DNA from: CAVWGP01 sp963754645
GTDB lineage: Bacteria > Pseudomonadota > Alphaproteobacteria > Bin65
NCBI GenBank assembly: GCA_963754645.1
Contig: CAVWGP010000001.1
Coordinates: 496,001 to 560,000 of the forward strand
Direction of reading: 5' to 3'
Length of the DNA stretch: 64,000 nucleotides
Positions 53,628 to 63,705 of the stretch are shown here, one piece after another. A program made the translations under genes and the position numbers. Within the stretch, counting starts at the first letter, position 1. Every line of letters begins with the position of its first letter. A model generated the notes under the pieces. It saw only the letters and a list, made by a program, of their open reading frames with translations, was not told the DNA's origin and made no database searches.

Positions 53628-55622
53628 GCCGCGCGTTCGCGCCAGGTCCGGCTGAATACCACGCGGCCGTTTTCTCGCGCTTCGATCGAGTGCTCGAGAA
53701 ACAGGCCCGCGCCTTCGTCGCGGACCACGCCGCGCACCAGCGTTTCCGCGCGCCAATCTTGCCGCGCGAAAAGGCAGTGCGTTTCGGTTTCGACTTCCGC
53801 ATTCGCCGGATGCTGCGGGGCTGTCCGGAAACGCCGCGTCGTGGCCTCGCCGATCGTCGTCCCGATTTCCTCGATCGCGCCTTCGCCGATGTCGTCGGCG
53901 ATTTCGACGACGTGGGCACCAGTGCCCGGTTCGATGAACGCCCGGCGCCGATAGGCGCCGGCGCGTATTTCGCGATAGCGCAATCCGGGTGCCGCCTCGG
54001 GCGCGGGCATCGAATGGCTGGCGCCGCGCGTGTCCGGCGCCGCCGGCAAGGCGAGGCAACTGCGGGCGCAGGCGATCGCAACTTCGGCCCGCCGGGCGGG
54101 CGGCCAGAGCGTCGGCCAATAGCCGATCGACAGCGCGAGGCGAAGACGATGACCGGCGGCGACCGAGTCCGCGACATTGTTCATCCGGATCGTCAATTGC
54201 CGCGCGGCGCCAGGCGACACGGGAACGATTTCGGAGAAATCGTCGCTGAGGTCGAGCCTGTACGCGCCCCAGGCGATGCGGCGCGAGCGGCCATCGGCGG
54301 CAACGTCGCAGAGCCGGACGACAATGTCGGTCGGCGCCGATGCAGTCACGGTCAGCATCACCGCTGGCGCGCCGAGAATCTCCTTGTCCTCGGCGAGCGG
54401 CGGCGAATCGAAGCATAGGGATGCCGCATCGTCCTCGCGTTGCTCGCCGGGCAGTTCCGGATTCAGTCCGGTCGTGAAGATCGGCATCGGCTCTCCGCCG
54501 CAAAGTCCGACGGTAAGCGCCACGGGAATTGCCCGTTCGATCTCCGCCCCGGGCGACGATCGCAGACCTTCGCTCCCGAACCAGTAGGTTTCGCTCGCAT
54601 TCGGCGGCGGCGGCCAATGGTCGAGCCCGATCCAACGGCCCGGCCGGTCTTCCGGTGTCGGCGCAACGCTGAAACCGCGCGGCAGCCAGGCGCGCAGCAG
54701 CGGCTCCCGCATGATGCCGGTGTCGCGCCCCTTCAACCAATGATCGAGCCAGCGCAGCGTTTCCTGGAGATAGCCGATAGCGGGACCGGGAATGCCGAAA
54801 TGCGGATAGCGATGGCCCCACGGTCCGACGATCGCGCGGCGCGGCACCGATAGACCGGCGAGCGTGCGCAGCATCGCGTCGGCGAAGGCCGGATCGGCCC
54901 AGCCGGCCGCAAGCATGACCGGGCAAGCGATGCGCCCGAAATCCTCGGCCACCGATTCGGCGCGCCAATACTCATCGCGCAACGGATGGCCGAACCATTC
55001 CGCGCCCATCGGCCGCACGGCTTCGAGCCGGGCGAGCCACATGTCCCGCCATCGCGCGCCAACGATGGCGGGATCGGGCGGGCGCGTCGCATAGCTGATC
55101 TGGGCGACGATCGAATTCGCCGTCGCGGTGGAGCGGCATCCGCCCGGATAGCGCAAGGCATAGCGATCGTCGACGCCGGCGGCGCACACGACGGTCTTGA
55201 GCGCCGGCGGGCGCCGCGCCGCCGTTTGCAACGCGATGGCGCCGCCCCAGGACAGCCCGAACATCGCCGACCTCGCCCGAGCACCAGGTTTGGCGCGCGA
55301 GCCATTCGATCACGGCGGCGGCGTCTTCGGCGTATTGCGCGCCGAACTGGTTGCCATAGAGGCCTTCCGAATCGCCGGTGCCGCGCACATCGACGCGAAT
55401 GCAGCCATAGCCGTGTCCCGCGAGATAGCCATGCGTGGCCGTGTCGCGGATCGCCGTCATGTCGCGCTTGCGATACGGCACGAATTCGAAAATCGCCGGA
55501 ACGCGCTCGGCCGGCATGTCCGGCAGCCACAGCCGCGCGGCAAGACGCGTGCCGTCGGGCAGCGGAATCCACAAATTCTCGATTTCGCGCGTTCGATGCG
55601 GAAAGTCGGTGACGCGCCGCAT
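53624..55622 (-). pseudogene. CocE/NonD-family hydrolase (X-Pro dipeptidyl-peptidase-like), frameshifted
   Basis: N-terminal part (IWIPLPDGTRLAARLWLPD-like stretch, FVPYRKRDMTAIRD, DVRGTGDSEGLYGNQF, ARQTWCSGEVG) runs into a frameshift; the second part starts MFGLSWGGAIALQTAARRPPALK with the catalytic Ser in G-x-S-W-G-G. Removing one base at 55265 joins them (GEVG-MFGLSWGG). WADPAFADAML and GPWGHRYPHFG supply the Asp and His. The C-terminal jelly-roll domain ends around NGRVVFSRTW. About 665 residues if repaired. The family hydrolyses esters and peptides such as cocaine; the substrate here is unknown. No signal peptide is seen. It follows the carnitine genes on the same strand. Confidence 0.8.
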
Positions 55623-55631
55623 GCGACCCGC

Positions 55632-57131
55632 TCAGCCCGCTCTTGCAGCGCGCGGTTGGCCGATCGCGCGCCCGGCCTCGGCGGGCCGCGATAGCGACTC
55701 TTGCTGCGTGAAAATCGCTTGGGCTTTCGACAATATCGCCGGCGCGGCCGGCGCGGCGCGGCCGGTTTTGGTGTCGACGTGGATCATCATCTGCTCGGCC
55801 GTCGCCAGCGCCGCGCCGGTTTTTCCATGCAGCATGCGGTGGAAGAGATGAAGCCGTTTAGCATCGACTCCGAGCACTTGCGTCGCGATCGAAACCGGCT
55901 CGAGCCCGGCGACCTGGCTGAGATGCGCCAAATGCGTTTCGGCGGTGAAAAAACTGCCGCCGGCCGCGCGATAATCCTTGTCGACGCCGATCAGCGCGAG
56001 GAACGCATCCGTCGCCTCGCCGAACAGGCGCAGATAGGACGATTCGGACAAGTGATTGTTGTAGTCGACCTGATCCGGCCGCACGACGGTGTCGTAGAGC
56101 CGCAGCGGCTGCGAATATTCCGGCGCCGCGCGCGGGCTGGCGCGATGCGCCCGGTCAATGAGCCGGCTTTCATGCTCGGCCACGACTTGCCCCGAGGCGA
56201 AATCCTGCGTCTTCAGCGCCTGCAGGATGGCGACGAGCCCGTCGTCGCGCTTTCGCTCCAGCTCGCGCAACGATAGCCCCTTGGCTTGGACGTCGGATTG
56301 CGCCGCGATCTTGTCGATGAACGCCTCGGTCAAATCCGGCACATCCATGAGCTTGGTCCACGGCCATTTCAGCGCCGGGCCGAATTGGGTCATGAAATGG
56401 CGCATGCCGTCTTCGCCGCCGGCAATGCGATAAACCAGGAATGTCCCCATCATCGCCCAACGCAGACCCGCGCCGAAGCGCACGGCGTCGTCGACGTCCT
56501 CGACCGTCGCGACATCGTCATGGACCAGCCAAAGCGCCTCGCGCCAAAGGGCTTCGAGCAGCCGGTCGGCGACAAACCCGTCGATTTCCTTGCGGATCGT
56601 CAGCGGCCTCATGCCGATGGCGCGGAAAAATTCCGCCGCGCGTGCGATGGCCGCCGGCGCCGTCTTGGCGCCGCCGCACAACTCGACCAGGGGCAGCAGA
56701 TAAACCGGATTGAACGGATGGGCGACCATGAAGCGCTCGGGCCGAGCCATGTCCGACTGCAGCCGCGACGGCAACAGGCCCGAGGTCGATGAGCAAACGA
56801 GCGTCGCCGCGGGCGCGTGACGATCGATCTCGGCCAGCATCCGGCGTTTGAGTGCTTCCTCTTCGGGCGCGCTTTCCTGGACGAGGTCGGCATCCTCGAC
56901 CGCCGCCGCGACGCTGCTTGCCATGCGCAGGCGGCCCTTGACCGGCGGCGGCACCAGCATGAGGCGATTCAAGGCGCGATCGGCGTTCGCCACGACCTCG
57001 TTCAGCCGGCGCTCCGCCGCGGGATGCGGATCGTAAATCGCGACGTCGATTCCGTGCCACAGCAAGCGCGCGGCCCAGCCGGCGCCGATGACGCCGGCGC
57101 CGATGCAGGCCGCCCGCCTTATCGACGACAC
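55632..57131 (-). CDS. lcdH: L-carnitine dehydrogenase fused to betainyl-CoA thioesterase
   Basis: 499 residues. Residues 1-320 form a 3-hydroxyacyl-CoA-dehydrogenase-type enzyme (IGAGVIGAGWAARLLWHGIDV, AHPFNPVYLLPLVELCGG, IRKEIDGFVADRLLEALWREALWLVHD). From about 345 a hotdog thioesterase domain follows (DTVVRPDQVDYNNHLSESSYLRLFGEATDAFL). This exact fusion is the carnitine dehydrogenase-betainyl-CoA thioesterase known in rhizobial carnitine degradation: it oxidises L-carnitine to 3-dehydrocarnitine, and the second domain releases glycine betaine from betainyl-CoA. The BKACE gene upstream supplies the step in between. Confidence 0.88.
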   Translation of the reverse strand: MSSIRRAACIGAGVIGAGWAARLLWHGIDVAIYDPHPAAERRLNEVVANADRALNRLMLVPPPVKGRLRMASSVAAAVEDADLVQESAPEEEALKRRMLAEIDRHAPAATLVCSSTSGLLPSRLQSDMARPERFMVAHPFNPVYLLPLVELCGGAKTAPAAIARAAEFFRAIGMRPLTIRKEIDGFVADRLLEALWREALWLVHDDVATVEDVDDAVRFGAGLRWAMMGTFLVYRIAGGEDGMRHFMTQFGPALKWPWTKLMDVPDLTEAFIDKIAAQSDVQAKGLSLRELERKRDDGLVAILQALKTQDFASGQVVAEHESRLIDRAHRASPRAAPEYSQPLRLYDTVVRPDQVDYNNHLSESSYLRLFGEATDAFLALIGVDKDYRAAGGSFFTAETHLAHLSQVAGLEPVSIATQVLGVDAKRLHLFHRMLHGKTGAALATAEQMMIHVDTKTGRAAPAAPAILSKAQAIFTQQESLSRPAEAGRAIGQPRAARAG

Positions 57132-57141
57132 CGCCCGGCCC

Positions 57142-58035
57142 TCAGCCGCGCTTTTTGAGCTTGAGCTTGCGGCGCACGTCGTCGGGTCCCAGCACGGCGA
57201 CGTTCATCGCCGTCAAAATCGCCTTGGCGCGCTCGACAAGTTCGGCATTGGTCGCAAGCCGGCCGCGCGACAAATAAATATTGTCTTCGAGGCCGACGCG
57301 GACATTGCCGCCCGCCAGCGCCGCCATCGCGACATAGGGCAGTTGCATCCGGCCGATCGAAAATGCCGAGAAGATGCTGTTCGGCGGCAGTTGATGGACC
57401 ATGGCCATCAGCGTCGTCGGATCGTCCGGCGCGCCCCACGGTATGCCGAGGCAGAGCTGGAACATGACCGGATCGTCGATCAGCCCTTCGCGAAGCAATT
57501 GCTTCGCGAAGGCGAGGTGCCCGGTATCGAACACTTCGAGCTCGGGCCGCACGCCGAGCTCCCGAACGCGCCGCGCCATGGCGCGCAGCATGCCGGGCGT
57601 GTTCGTCATCACGTAATCGCCTTCGGCAAAGTTCATCGTCCCGCAATCCAGCGTGCAGATTTCGGGCAGGATATTTTCCACATGCGCGAGCCGCTCGGCG
57701 GCGCCCACCATGTCGGTGCCCTCGGCGCGGAGCGGCAATGGGGTTTCGGCGCCGCCGAAAACGAGATCGCCGCCCATTCCGGCGGTGAGATTCAAGATCA
57801 TATCGACGCCGGATGCGCGGATGCGCTCGGCGACCTCGGCATAGTGCTTGGGATCGCGGCCGCCCTTGCCGGTCTTGGGGTCGCGCACATGGATGTGGGC
57901 GATCGCGGCGCCGGCCTTCGCCGCCGCGATCGCGCTGTCGGCGATGGCCTTCGGCGTCACGGGCACGTGCTCGCTCTTGCCCGCCGTATCGCCCGCGCCG
58001 GTCACGGCGCAGGTGATGAAGACCTCCCAGTTCAC
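57142..58035 (-). CDS. BKACE-family (DUF849) dehydrocarnitine cleavage enzyme
   Basis: 297 residues. AHIHVRDPKTGKGGRDPKHY carries the two Zn-binding His (47, 49); VFDTGHLAFAKQLLREGLIDDPVMFQLCLG and VRVGLEDNIYLSRG are standard BKACE features. BKACE enzymes cleave 3-keto acids with acetyl-CoA; with 3-dehydrocarnitine the products are betainyl-CoA and acetoacetate. That is exactly the reaction needed between the two activities of the fused gene next to it. ATG at 58035. Ten bases separate the two genes, so they form one transcript. Confidence 0.9.
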   Translation of the reverse strand: MNWEVFITCAVTGAGDTAGKSEHVPVTPKAIADSAIAAAKAGAAIAHIHVRDPKTGKGGRDPKHYAEVAERIRASGVDMILNLTAGMGGDLVFGGAETPLPLRAEGTDMVGAAERLAHVENILPEICTLDCGTMNFAEGDYVMTNTPGMLRAMARRVRELGVRPELEVFDTGHLAFAKQLLREGLIDDPVMFQLCLGIPWGAPDDPTTLMAMVHQLPPNSIFSAFSIGRMQLPYVAMAALAGGNVRVGLEDNIYLSRGRLATNAELVERAKAILTAMNVAVLGPDDVRRKLKLKKRG

Positions 58036-58057
58036 GCGCGCCTGGCCGCGCTATCGG

Positions 58058-59623
58058 CTACGCCGTCCACCAGCGCTCGATGCATTTCCAGCCGTCGAGG
58101 CCGTAATTCGAGCCGAGCGTCGCGCCGCGCGCGATCTTCTTCGATCGCGCATCGACGAAGTTGGCGTACATCGGAACGATGACGCCGCCTTCGTCGCGCA
58201 CCAAGAGTTGCATCTCGCGGTACATGGCACCCCGCTTCGCATCGTCGAGCTCGGAGCGCGCGGCAACCAGCAGTTGATTGAAACGCTCGTGGTTCCAATG
58301 CGTGTCGTTCCAGCGCGCCTCCTTGGCGTAGACCTGGCTGAACATCCAATCTTCGGTCGGCCGGCCGGCCCAGAAGCACATGACGAAGGGCTTCTTGGTC
58401 CACACGCGCGACCAATAGCCGTCGTTCGGCTCGCGCACGACGTTGACCTCGATGCCGGCCTTGGCCGCGTGCTCCTTGAACAGGATCGCGGTATCGACCG
58501 CGCCCACGAAAGCCGCATCGGCGGCCGAAAGGTCGACCTTGAGCGTCGAATGCCCGGCCTTCTTGAGATGGAACTTGGCCTTCTCCGGATCGTATTCGCG
58601 CACCGGAAGATCTTTCGCGAAATAGCGGTTCGCCGGCGTGATCGGGCTGTCGTTGCCCGGCAGTCCGTGGCCGCGCAGGATCGTCTGCACCAGCGCCTTG
58701 CGGTCGATCGCGTATTTGAGCGCGAGCCGCACGTCATTGTTGGTGAAAGGCTCGACGTCGGTGAACATCGGCATGGTGAAATGCTGCGTGCCGGTTGTTT
58801 CCTCGATGGCGATGTTGGGATTGCGCCGCAGCAGCTCGAGCGCCTTGATATCGACGCCGCCGATGGCATCGACTTCGCCGGTGACGAGCGCGTTCATGCG
58901 CGTCGCCGGGTCGGGGATTCCGATGAGATCGACGTCGTCGAAATGGGCGCGCCCGGCCTTCCAGTAATTGGCGGCGCGTTTCAGCGTCATGCGCACGCCG
59001 CGCTGGTGCGAAACGAGCGAATAGCCGCCGGTGCCGTGCGCGGGCTCCCAATCGATCTTGCCGTCCTTCGCCGCGCCGATGACGAGCTGATAGCTCGTCG
59101 TGAGATAGGGAAAATCGGCGTTGCCGGCATTGAGCTCGAATACCACCGTGCTCTTGCCGTCGACCTTGATGTTGACGATCGGATCGACGATGCCTTTGGC
59201 ACCCGATTTCGAATCCGGGCCGCGATGCTGGTTGAACGAGGCGACGACGTCTTCGGCATCGAGCGTCTTGCCGTTATGAAAGGTGACGCCGCTGCGCAGC
59301 TTGAAGGTCCAGGCTTTGGCGTCCTTCGAGGGTTCGACGCTCTCGGCGAGCTCGGGCGTCAGCTTCCCGTCGGCGCCCACTTCCATGAGATTGTTGTAGA
59401 CGGCGCCCCAGAGACCGATGTTCGTCAGCGCGCCGGTGCCCCAGGTGGCGGGATTGTGCGAATCGGTCGTATTTGCGCCGCCGAGGCCAAGACGGAACCG
59501 GCCGCCCTTCTTCGGCGCCGGTTGCGCCGCGGCCGCGCGCGGCAAAGCCAGCGCCAGCGCCATGGCGCCGCTGACCGCAAGAACGCGCCGGCGGCTTTGT
59601 TCGTAACCCTTATTCTCGCTCAT
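58058..59623 (-). CDS. ABC transporter substrate-binding protein, DppA/peptide family 5
   Basis: 521 residues from ATG 59623 after AAAGGGAGGAA. SRRRVLAVSGAMALALALPRAAAAQ is a Tat-type signal. Mature part: GGANTTDSHNPATWGTG, VEPSKDAKAWTFKLRSGVTFHNGKTLDAEDVVASFN, characteristic of family 5 solute-binding proteins. Imports peptides or other solutes in Dpp-type systems; here the permease and ATPase genes are at 61-64 kb, with a sulfatase gene in between. The carnitine-degradation genes immediately downstream suggest a carnitine-like or betaine ligand (inference). Confidence 0.9.
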   Translation of the reverse strand: MSENKGYEQSRRRVLAVSGAMALALALPRAAAAQPAPKKGGRFRLGLGGANTTDSHNPATWGTGALTNIGLWGAVYNNLMEVGADGKLTPELAESVEPSKDAKAWTFKLRSGVTFHNGKTLDAEDVVASFNQHRGPDSKSGAKGIVDPIVNIKVDGKSTVVFELNAGNADFPYLTTSYQLVIGAAKDGKIDWEPAHGTGGYSLVSHQRGVRMTLKRAANYWKAGRAHFDDVDLIGIPDPATRMNALVTGEVDAIGGVDIKALELLRRNPNIAIEETTGTQHFTMPMFTDVEPFTNNDVRLALKYAIDRKALVQTILRGHGLPGNDSPITPANRYFAKDLPVREYDPEKAKFHLKKAGHSTLKVDLSAADAAFVGAVDTAILFKEHAAKAGIEVNVVREPNDGYWSRVWTKKPFVMCFWAGRPTEDWMFSQVYAKEARWNDTHWNHERFNQLLVAARSELDDAKRGAMYREMQLLVRDEGGVIVPMYANFVDARSKKIARGATLGSNYGLDGWKCIERWWTA

Positions 59624-59697
59624 GCAATTCCTCCCTTTGACCGTGTGTACACGCCGGTTCGATTGCGATTCGAAACGGGGCAAACAATTTTCTTGGG

Positions 59698-61236
59698 TTA
59701 GTAGGTCGCGATCGGCGTGCCGCCCGCCGATTCGTTCGGCGGCCAGACTTCTGCAATTCGGCCGCCCAATTCACCGACAATCGACGCCGCTGAGGGTTCG
59801 TAGAATAAGTTATAGTGTTCGCCAGGATCGCGCCAGTGGTCAAAGAGTTCGCCCCATTCGGGCCGGCGCGGATAGACGGTGTATCGCCAGCGATCGGTGA
59901 TCAGCGTCTGATTGTACTGATCGGGGATCGCACGCGGATGATACTCGCCCAGCACGATATCGCGCGCCGGCGCCGTTTCGCCGCGCAGCTGGCGGGCAAG
60001 GCTCAATCCTTCGCCGCCATCGCCCGCGACCCCGCACAGGTCGAGCAACGTCGCCTTGACATCGACATGGCTGGTCAAGCCGCGGACGACGCCGGCGCCG
60101 ACGCCGGGCCCGGCGATGACGAACGGAACTTGCAACAGCTGCCGATAAGGCGGCGGCCCTTTGCGCAGCAAGCCGTGGTCGCCGAGAAGCTCGCCATGAT
60201 CCGACGTGAAGACGACGATCGTGTCTTCGGCCCGGTCCAGCGCTTCGAGCGTGCCGAGAACGGCGCCGATCTTGGCATCGATCATGGCGATGGAGCCATA
60301 AGTGTGCGCGATCATCAGCCGCTGCGTCGCCTCGCCGATGCCCTCGGTCGTCGTCATGAACCCCTGCTCGCGTGGACGATCTGGCGCGAGCAGGAAATCG
60401 ACATAGCTCTTGCCGCTTTCACCGAGCGCGCGTTCGCCGCGGGCACTACGGCGGATGTAGTCGGGCATTCGATCGAGTTCTCCGGGGACGATCGACGGCA
60501 TCGGCGTGTCGCGCGGATCGACCAGATCGCACCACGGTGCCGGCGGCGTGAAGGGGTGATGCGGGTCGGGGAACGAGACATAGAGAAAAAACGACTCCTG
60601 CCGCCCAAGCGAGCGCAGAAACCCGGTCGCGCGGTCCGCGATCCAGCTATTGTAGTGATGGCTCTCGGGTACCGCGCATTTCCAAACTTCGTCGAGATCG
60701 GCGGGCGGCGGCGCGAGCGCGCGCCCCCGCTGATACTCCGCGGCCATGGCCGGCGCCGATCGACGCAGCCACGCCGCGTAATGACCGCCTTCGGTTGCGG
60801 CGACGGATTCGCCGATGACGATATCGGCGGTTTCGAATCCGAAATACGGACCGCGCCAGGCCTCGGCTTCCGGCAGCCGCCAGAATGCGTTCGATTCCGG
60901 CATGCGAAGTTCCGCCGCCGCCAGGATCGGCTGGAAGTGGAACTTGCCGATTCCATGCGTGCGATGGCCAGAATTGCGGAACGCATCCGAGAGAAGCTCG
61001 ACCTCGCTCGAAAGCGCGATGCCGTTGCGAACGACTCCGTGGCGGCGCGCGTATTGCCCCGAGAAAATCGTCGCGCGGCTGGGCGCGCAAATCTGATTTG
61101 GCGTGACATGCGCATCGAGCCTCGCGCCGCGGCGCGCCATTCTCTCGATAACCGGGGTGCGCGCCACGGCGTTGCCATAGCAGGACAGACTGTCGGCCCG
61201 CATTTGATCGGCCATGAAGAGTATCAGGTTCGTCAT
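59698..61236 (-). CDS. Sulfatase (formylglycine type)
   Basis: 512 residues from ATG 61236, overlapping the ATPase stop (ATGA). FMADQMRADSLSCYGN begins the fold, and NQICAPSRATIFSGQY carries the C-x-P-S-R motif whose Cys (about 50) is turned into formylglycine. FVIAGPGVGAG and TSDHGELLGDHGLLRKG are other family features. No signal peptide, so it would be cytoplasmic, like choline sulfatases. A substrate such as choline sulfate or a related sulfate ester is possible given the carnitine genes, but it is not shown. Long reading to 62526 in this frame runs out of frame with the ATPase gene and is rejected. Confidence 0.87.
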   Translation of the reverse strand: MTNLILFMADQMRADSLSCYGNAVARTPVIERMARRGARLDAHVTPNQICAPSRATIFSGQYARRHGVVRNGIALSSEVELLSDAFRNSGHRTHGIGKFHFQPILAAAELRMPESNAFWRLPEAEAWRGPYFGFETADIVIGESVAATEGGHYAAWLRRSAPAMAAEYQRGRALAPPPADLDEVWKCAVPESHHYNSWIADRATGFLRSLGRQESFFLYVSFPDPHHPFTPPAPWCDLVDPRDTPMPSIVPGELDRMPDYIRRSARGERALGESGKSYVDFLLAPDRPREQGFMTTTEGIGEATQRLMIAHTYGSIAMIDAKIGAVLGTLEALDRAEDTIVVFTSDHGELLGDHGLLRKGPPPYRQLLQVPFVIAGPGVGAGVVRGLTSHVDVKATLLDLCGVAGDGGEGLSLARQLRGETAPARDIVLGEYHPRAIPDQYNQTLITDRWRYTVYPRRPEWGELFDHWRDPGEHYNLFYEPSAASIVGELGGRIAEVWPPNESAGGTPIATY

Positions 61237-62870
61237 GCCGTCTCCGTGGCCATGCGCCGCCGCGCCAAGGTGCGATCGAGCCAATCCGGGTCCATCTCGG
61301 GTACCGATGTCAGCAGCAGCTCGGTGTAAGGATCGAAGGGCGGCGCGAAGATTTGCTCTTTCGATCCTGCGGCAACGACGCGCCCATCTTTCATGACGAC
61401 GACTTCGTCGGCAACGGCGCGCACGGTGGCGAGATCGTGGGTGATGAAGACCAAGGTCAGGCCGTGCTCGCGCTGCAGGCGGCACAGCAATTTCAGCATT
61501 TCCTCGGCGACGATCTGGTCGAGCGCCAACGTCACCTCGTCGCAGATCAACAGCCGCGGCCCGGCCGCCAGCGCGCGCGCGATCGCGACGCGCTGCTTCT
61601 GGCCGCCGGAAAGCTCGCCGGGCAATCGGTCGCGATAGGTCGCGGGATCGAGCTCGATCGCTTCCATGAGCGCGACGACACGCGCCTCGCGCGCGCGGCC
61701 ATGCAGCCCGCCTTGCAGCGCGAGCGGGCGTCCGATTGCGTCGCCGACACGCTGGCGCGGATTGAGCGCCGTATCGGGCATTTGCGCGATCATCTGAACG
61801 GCGCCGAGCTGCGACCGGCTGCGCGCGCGATAGCTCGGCGGCAAGGGCGCGCCATCGAACACGACGCGGCCGGCGCGCGGCGCCAATAGGCCGGTGATGA
61901 CGCGGGCCAAGGTTGATTTGCCGGAGCCCGATTCGCCGACAATGGCCGTCGTGCGCCCCGGCGCGAGCGTAAGCGAAACATCGTGCAGCACCGGCGCGCC
62001 GGCGCCGTAGGCCGCCGTCACGCGCTCGATCCGAAGCAGCGGCGGCGCGCTGGCTGGCTGCGCCGGCTTGGCGTCCGCGCGGAAGGAACGGACGGCCCAG
62101 AGCGACCTTGTGTAGTCCTCTTGCGGCGCCGCCAGCATGCGGCGCGTGGCGGCTTCTTCCACCATTTTGCCATGGCGCAGCACGACAATGCGCTGTGCCA
62201 TCTGCGCCACCAAAGCGAGATCGTGACTGATATAAATCGCCGCCGTGCCCGTATCCGCGACGGCTTCGCGGATCGCGGCCAAGACCTCGATTTGCGTGGT
62301 CACGTCGAGCGCCGTGGTCGGCTCGTCGAAGACGATAAGATCGGGCTTGGTGACCAGCGCCATCGCCGTCATGGCGCGCTGCAGCTGCCCGCCCGAAACC
62401 TGATGCGGATAGCGGAATCCGATCTCGTCGGCATTGGGCAGGCGGAGGCGGCGATAGATGGCGATGGCCTCGGCCGTGGCGCTTGCGCGATCGGCGAGAC
62501 GATGTTCGAGCGCCAACTCGACGCATTGCTCGATCAAGCGATGGGCAGGATTGAAGGCCGCCGCCGCCGACTGCGCGACATAGGCGATGCGCGACCCGCG
62601 AAGCGCGCGGCGCCGTTCCTCGGGCGCGGTCGCGAGCTCGATTCCGTCGAAGCGAATCGAGCCCGCCGCGATGCGGCAGCCGTCGCGCGCAAAACCCATC
62701 GCCGCCAGGCCGATCGTCGACTTTCCGGCGCCCAACTCGCCGATCAAGCCGAGAATCTCGCCGCGCCGCAAAGCGAGGCTGACGCCGTCGACGATGCGCA
62801 CGAGGCCGCTGGCGCTACGCGCCTCGATGACGAGGCCCTCGATCGCGAGCAATGGGTTCGAAGCGTTCAT
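61233..62870 (-). CDS. Double ATPase of a Dpp/Opp-type ABC transporter
   Basis: 545 residues with two ATPase domains in one protein. The first has Walker A GELGAGKST, signature VSGGQLQR and Walker B LIVFDEPTTALD. The second has Walker A GESGSGKST, signature LSGGQKQR and Walker B LLICDEVTLALD. Equivalent to DppD-DppF fused, as often seen in alphaproteobacteria. Supplies energy to the DppB/DppC permeases just upstream. Stop overlaps the sulfatase start by four bases. Confidence 0.9.
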   Translation of the reverse strand: MNASNPLLAIEGLVIEARSASGLVRIVDGVSLALRRGEILGLIGELGAGKSTIGLAAMGFARDGCRIAAGSIRFDGIELATAPEERRRALRGSRIAYVAQSAAAAFNPAHRLIEQCVELALEHRLADRASATAEAIAIYRRLRLPNADEIGFRYPHQVSGGQLQRAMTAMALVTKPDLIVFDEPTTALDVTTQIEVLAAIREAVADTGTAAIYISHDLALVAQMAQRIVVLRHGKMVEEAATRRMLAAPQEDYTRSLWAVRSFRADAKPAQPASAPPLLRIERVTAAYGAGAPVLHDVSLTLAPGRTTAIVGESGSGKSTLARVITGLLAPRAGRVVFDGAPLPPSYRARSRSQLGAVQMIAQMPDTALNPRQRVGDAIGRPLALQGGLHGRAREARVVALMEAIELDPATYRDRLPGELSGGQKQRVAIARALAAGPRLLICDEVTLALDQIVAEEMLKLLCRLQREHGLTLVFITHDLATVRAVADEVVVMKDGRVVAAGSKEQIFAPPFDPYTELLLTSVPEMDPDWLDRTLARRRMATETA

Positions 62871-62874
62871 CGCT

Positions 62875-63702
62875 TCAATCCTTGAGCCCGCTGGCGCGGT
62901 GCAGGATCCAATCGACGACGAAGTTCACGGCCACGGTCAAGAGCGCGATCGCCGCCGCCGGCAGGAGCGGCGTGATGTCGCCGAAGGTGATGAGCGAAGC
63001 GTTCTCGCGCACCATGCTGCCCCACTCCGCCGTGGGCGGCTGCACGCCCAAGCCGAGGAAGCTGAGCCCGGCAATGAACAGGAAGACGAAGCAGAAGCGC
63101 AGCCCGAACTCGGCGACGAGCGGCGCCGCGGCGTTGGGCAAGACTTCGCGCCCGACGAGCCAAACGACGCCTTCGCCGCGCAGCCGCGCCGCGTCGACAT
63201 AGTCCATCGCCGCGATCCCCATCGCCACCGCGCGCGCCAAGCGAAACACCCGCGTCGCCTCGAGCGCGGCGATGACGAGGATCATCACCGGGATCGAAGT
63301 GCCGAAAATGGTGAGCAGAAGAAGCGCCAGGATCAGCGACGGGATGGCCATCAGCACGTCAACGATCCAGGCCAGGACGCGGTCGATCGCGCCGCCCAGC
63401 AATCCCGCCACCATGCCGAAAACGCCGCCGAGCACGAAGGCGAGCAGCGTCGTCGCCGTGGCGATGGCGAGCATGTTGCGCGCGCCGTAGATGAGGCGCG
63501 TCAGCATGTCCCGGCCGAGATTGTCGGTGCCGAGCGGATTTACGCGCGACCATGCGGCAAAGGCATTGCCGACGACCTCGCGTTCGCCGAACGGCGCCAA
63601 GAGCGGGGCGAGCAGCGCGACAAACACGTAAATCGCGATCACGACCGCGCCGAACCGGGCCGAAACCGGCGCGCCGCGAAGAGCTTGGATCCGGAAGCCC
63701 AT
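62875..63702 (-). CDS. Dpp-type ABC transporter permease, DppC family
   Basis: 275 residues. Features: NPLGTDNLGRDMLTRLIYGARNMLAIATATTLLAFVLGGVFGMVAG, DVLMAIPSLILALLLLTIFG, EVLPNAAAPLVAEFGLRFCF. Six helices, as in DppC. Forms the membrane channel with the DppB protein encoded next to it. Three bases separate it from dppB and four from the ATPase gene. Confidence 0.9.
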   Translation of the reverse strand: MGFRIQALRGAPVSARFGAVVIAIYVFVALLAPLLAPFGEREVVGNAFAAWSRVNPLGTDNLGRDMLTRLIYGARNMLAIATATTLLAFVLGGVFGMVAGLLGGAIDRVLAWIVDVLMAIPSLILALLLLTIFGTSIPVMILVIAALEATRVFRLARAVAMGIAAMDYVDAARLRGEGVVWLVGREVLPNAAAPLVAEFGLRFCFVFLFIAGLSFLGLGVQPPTAEWGSMVRENASLITFGDITPLLPAAAIALLTVAVNFVVDWILHRASGLKD

Positions 63703-63705
63703 GCG

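Noticed and set aside
52893..54968. 691-residue minus-strand frame
   Set aside because: Out of frame with the CocE-like hydrolase and antisense to the PheA-type hydroxylase; no domain.
61237..62526. Upstream extension of the sulfatase frame to 942 residues
   Set aside because: Lies in another frame over the double-ATPase gene, whose Walker and signature motifs are intact; ATG 61236 starts the sulfatase fold.
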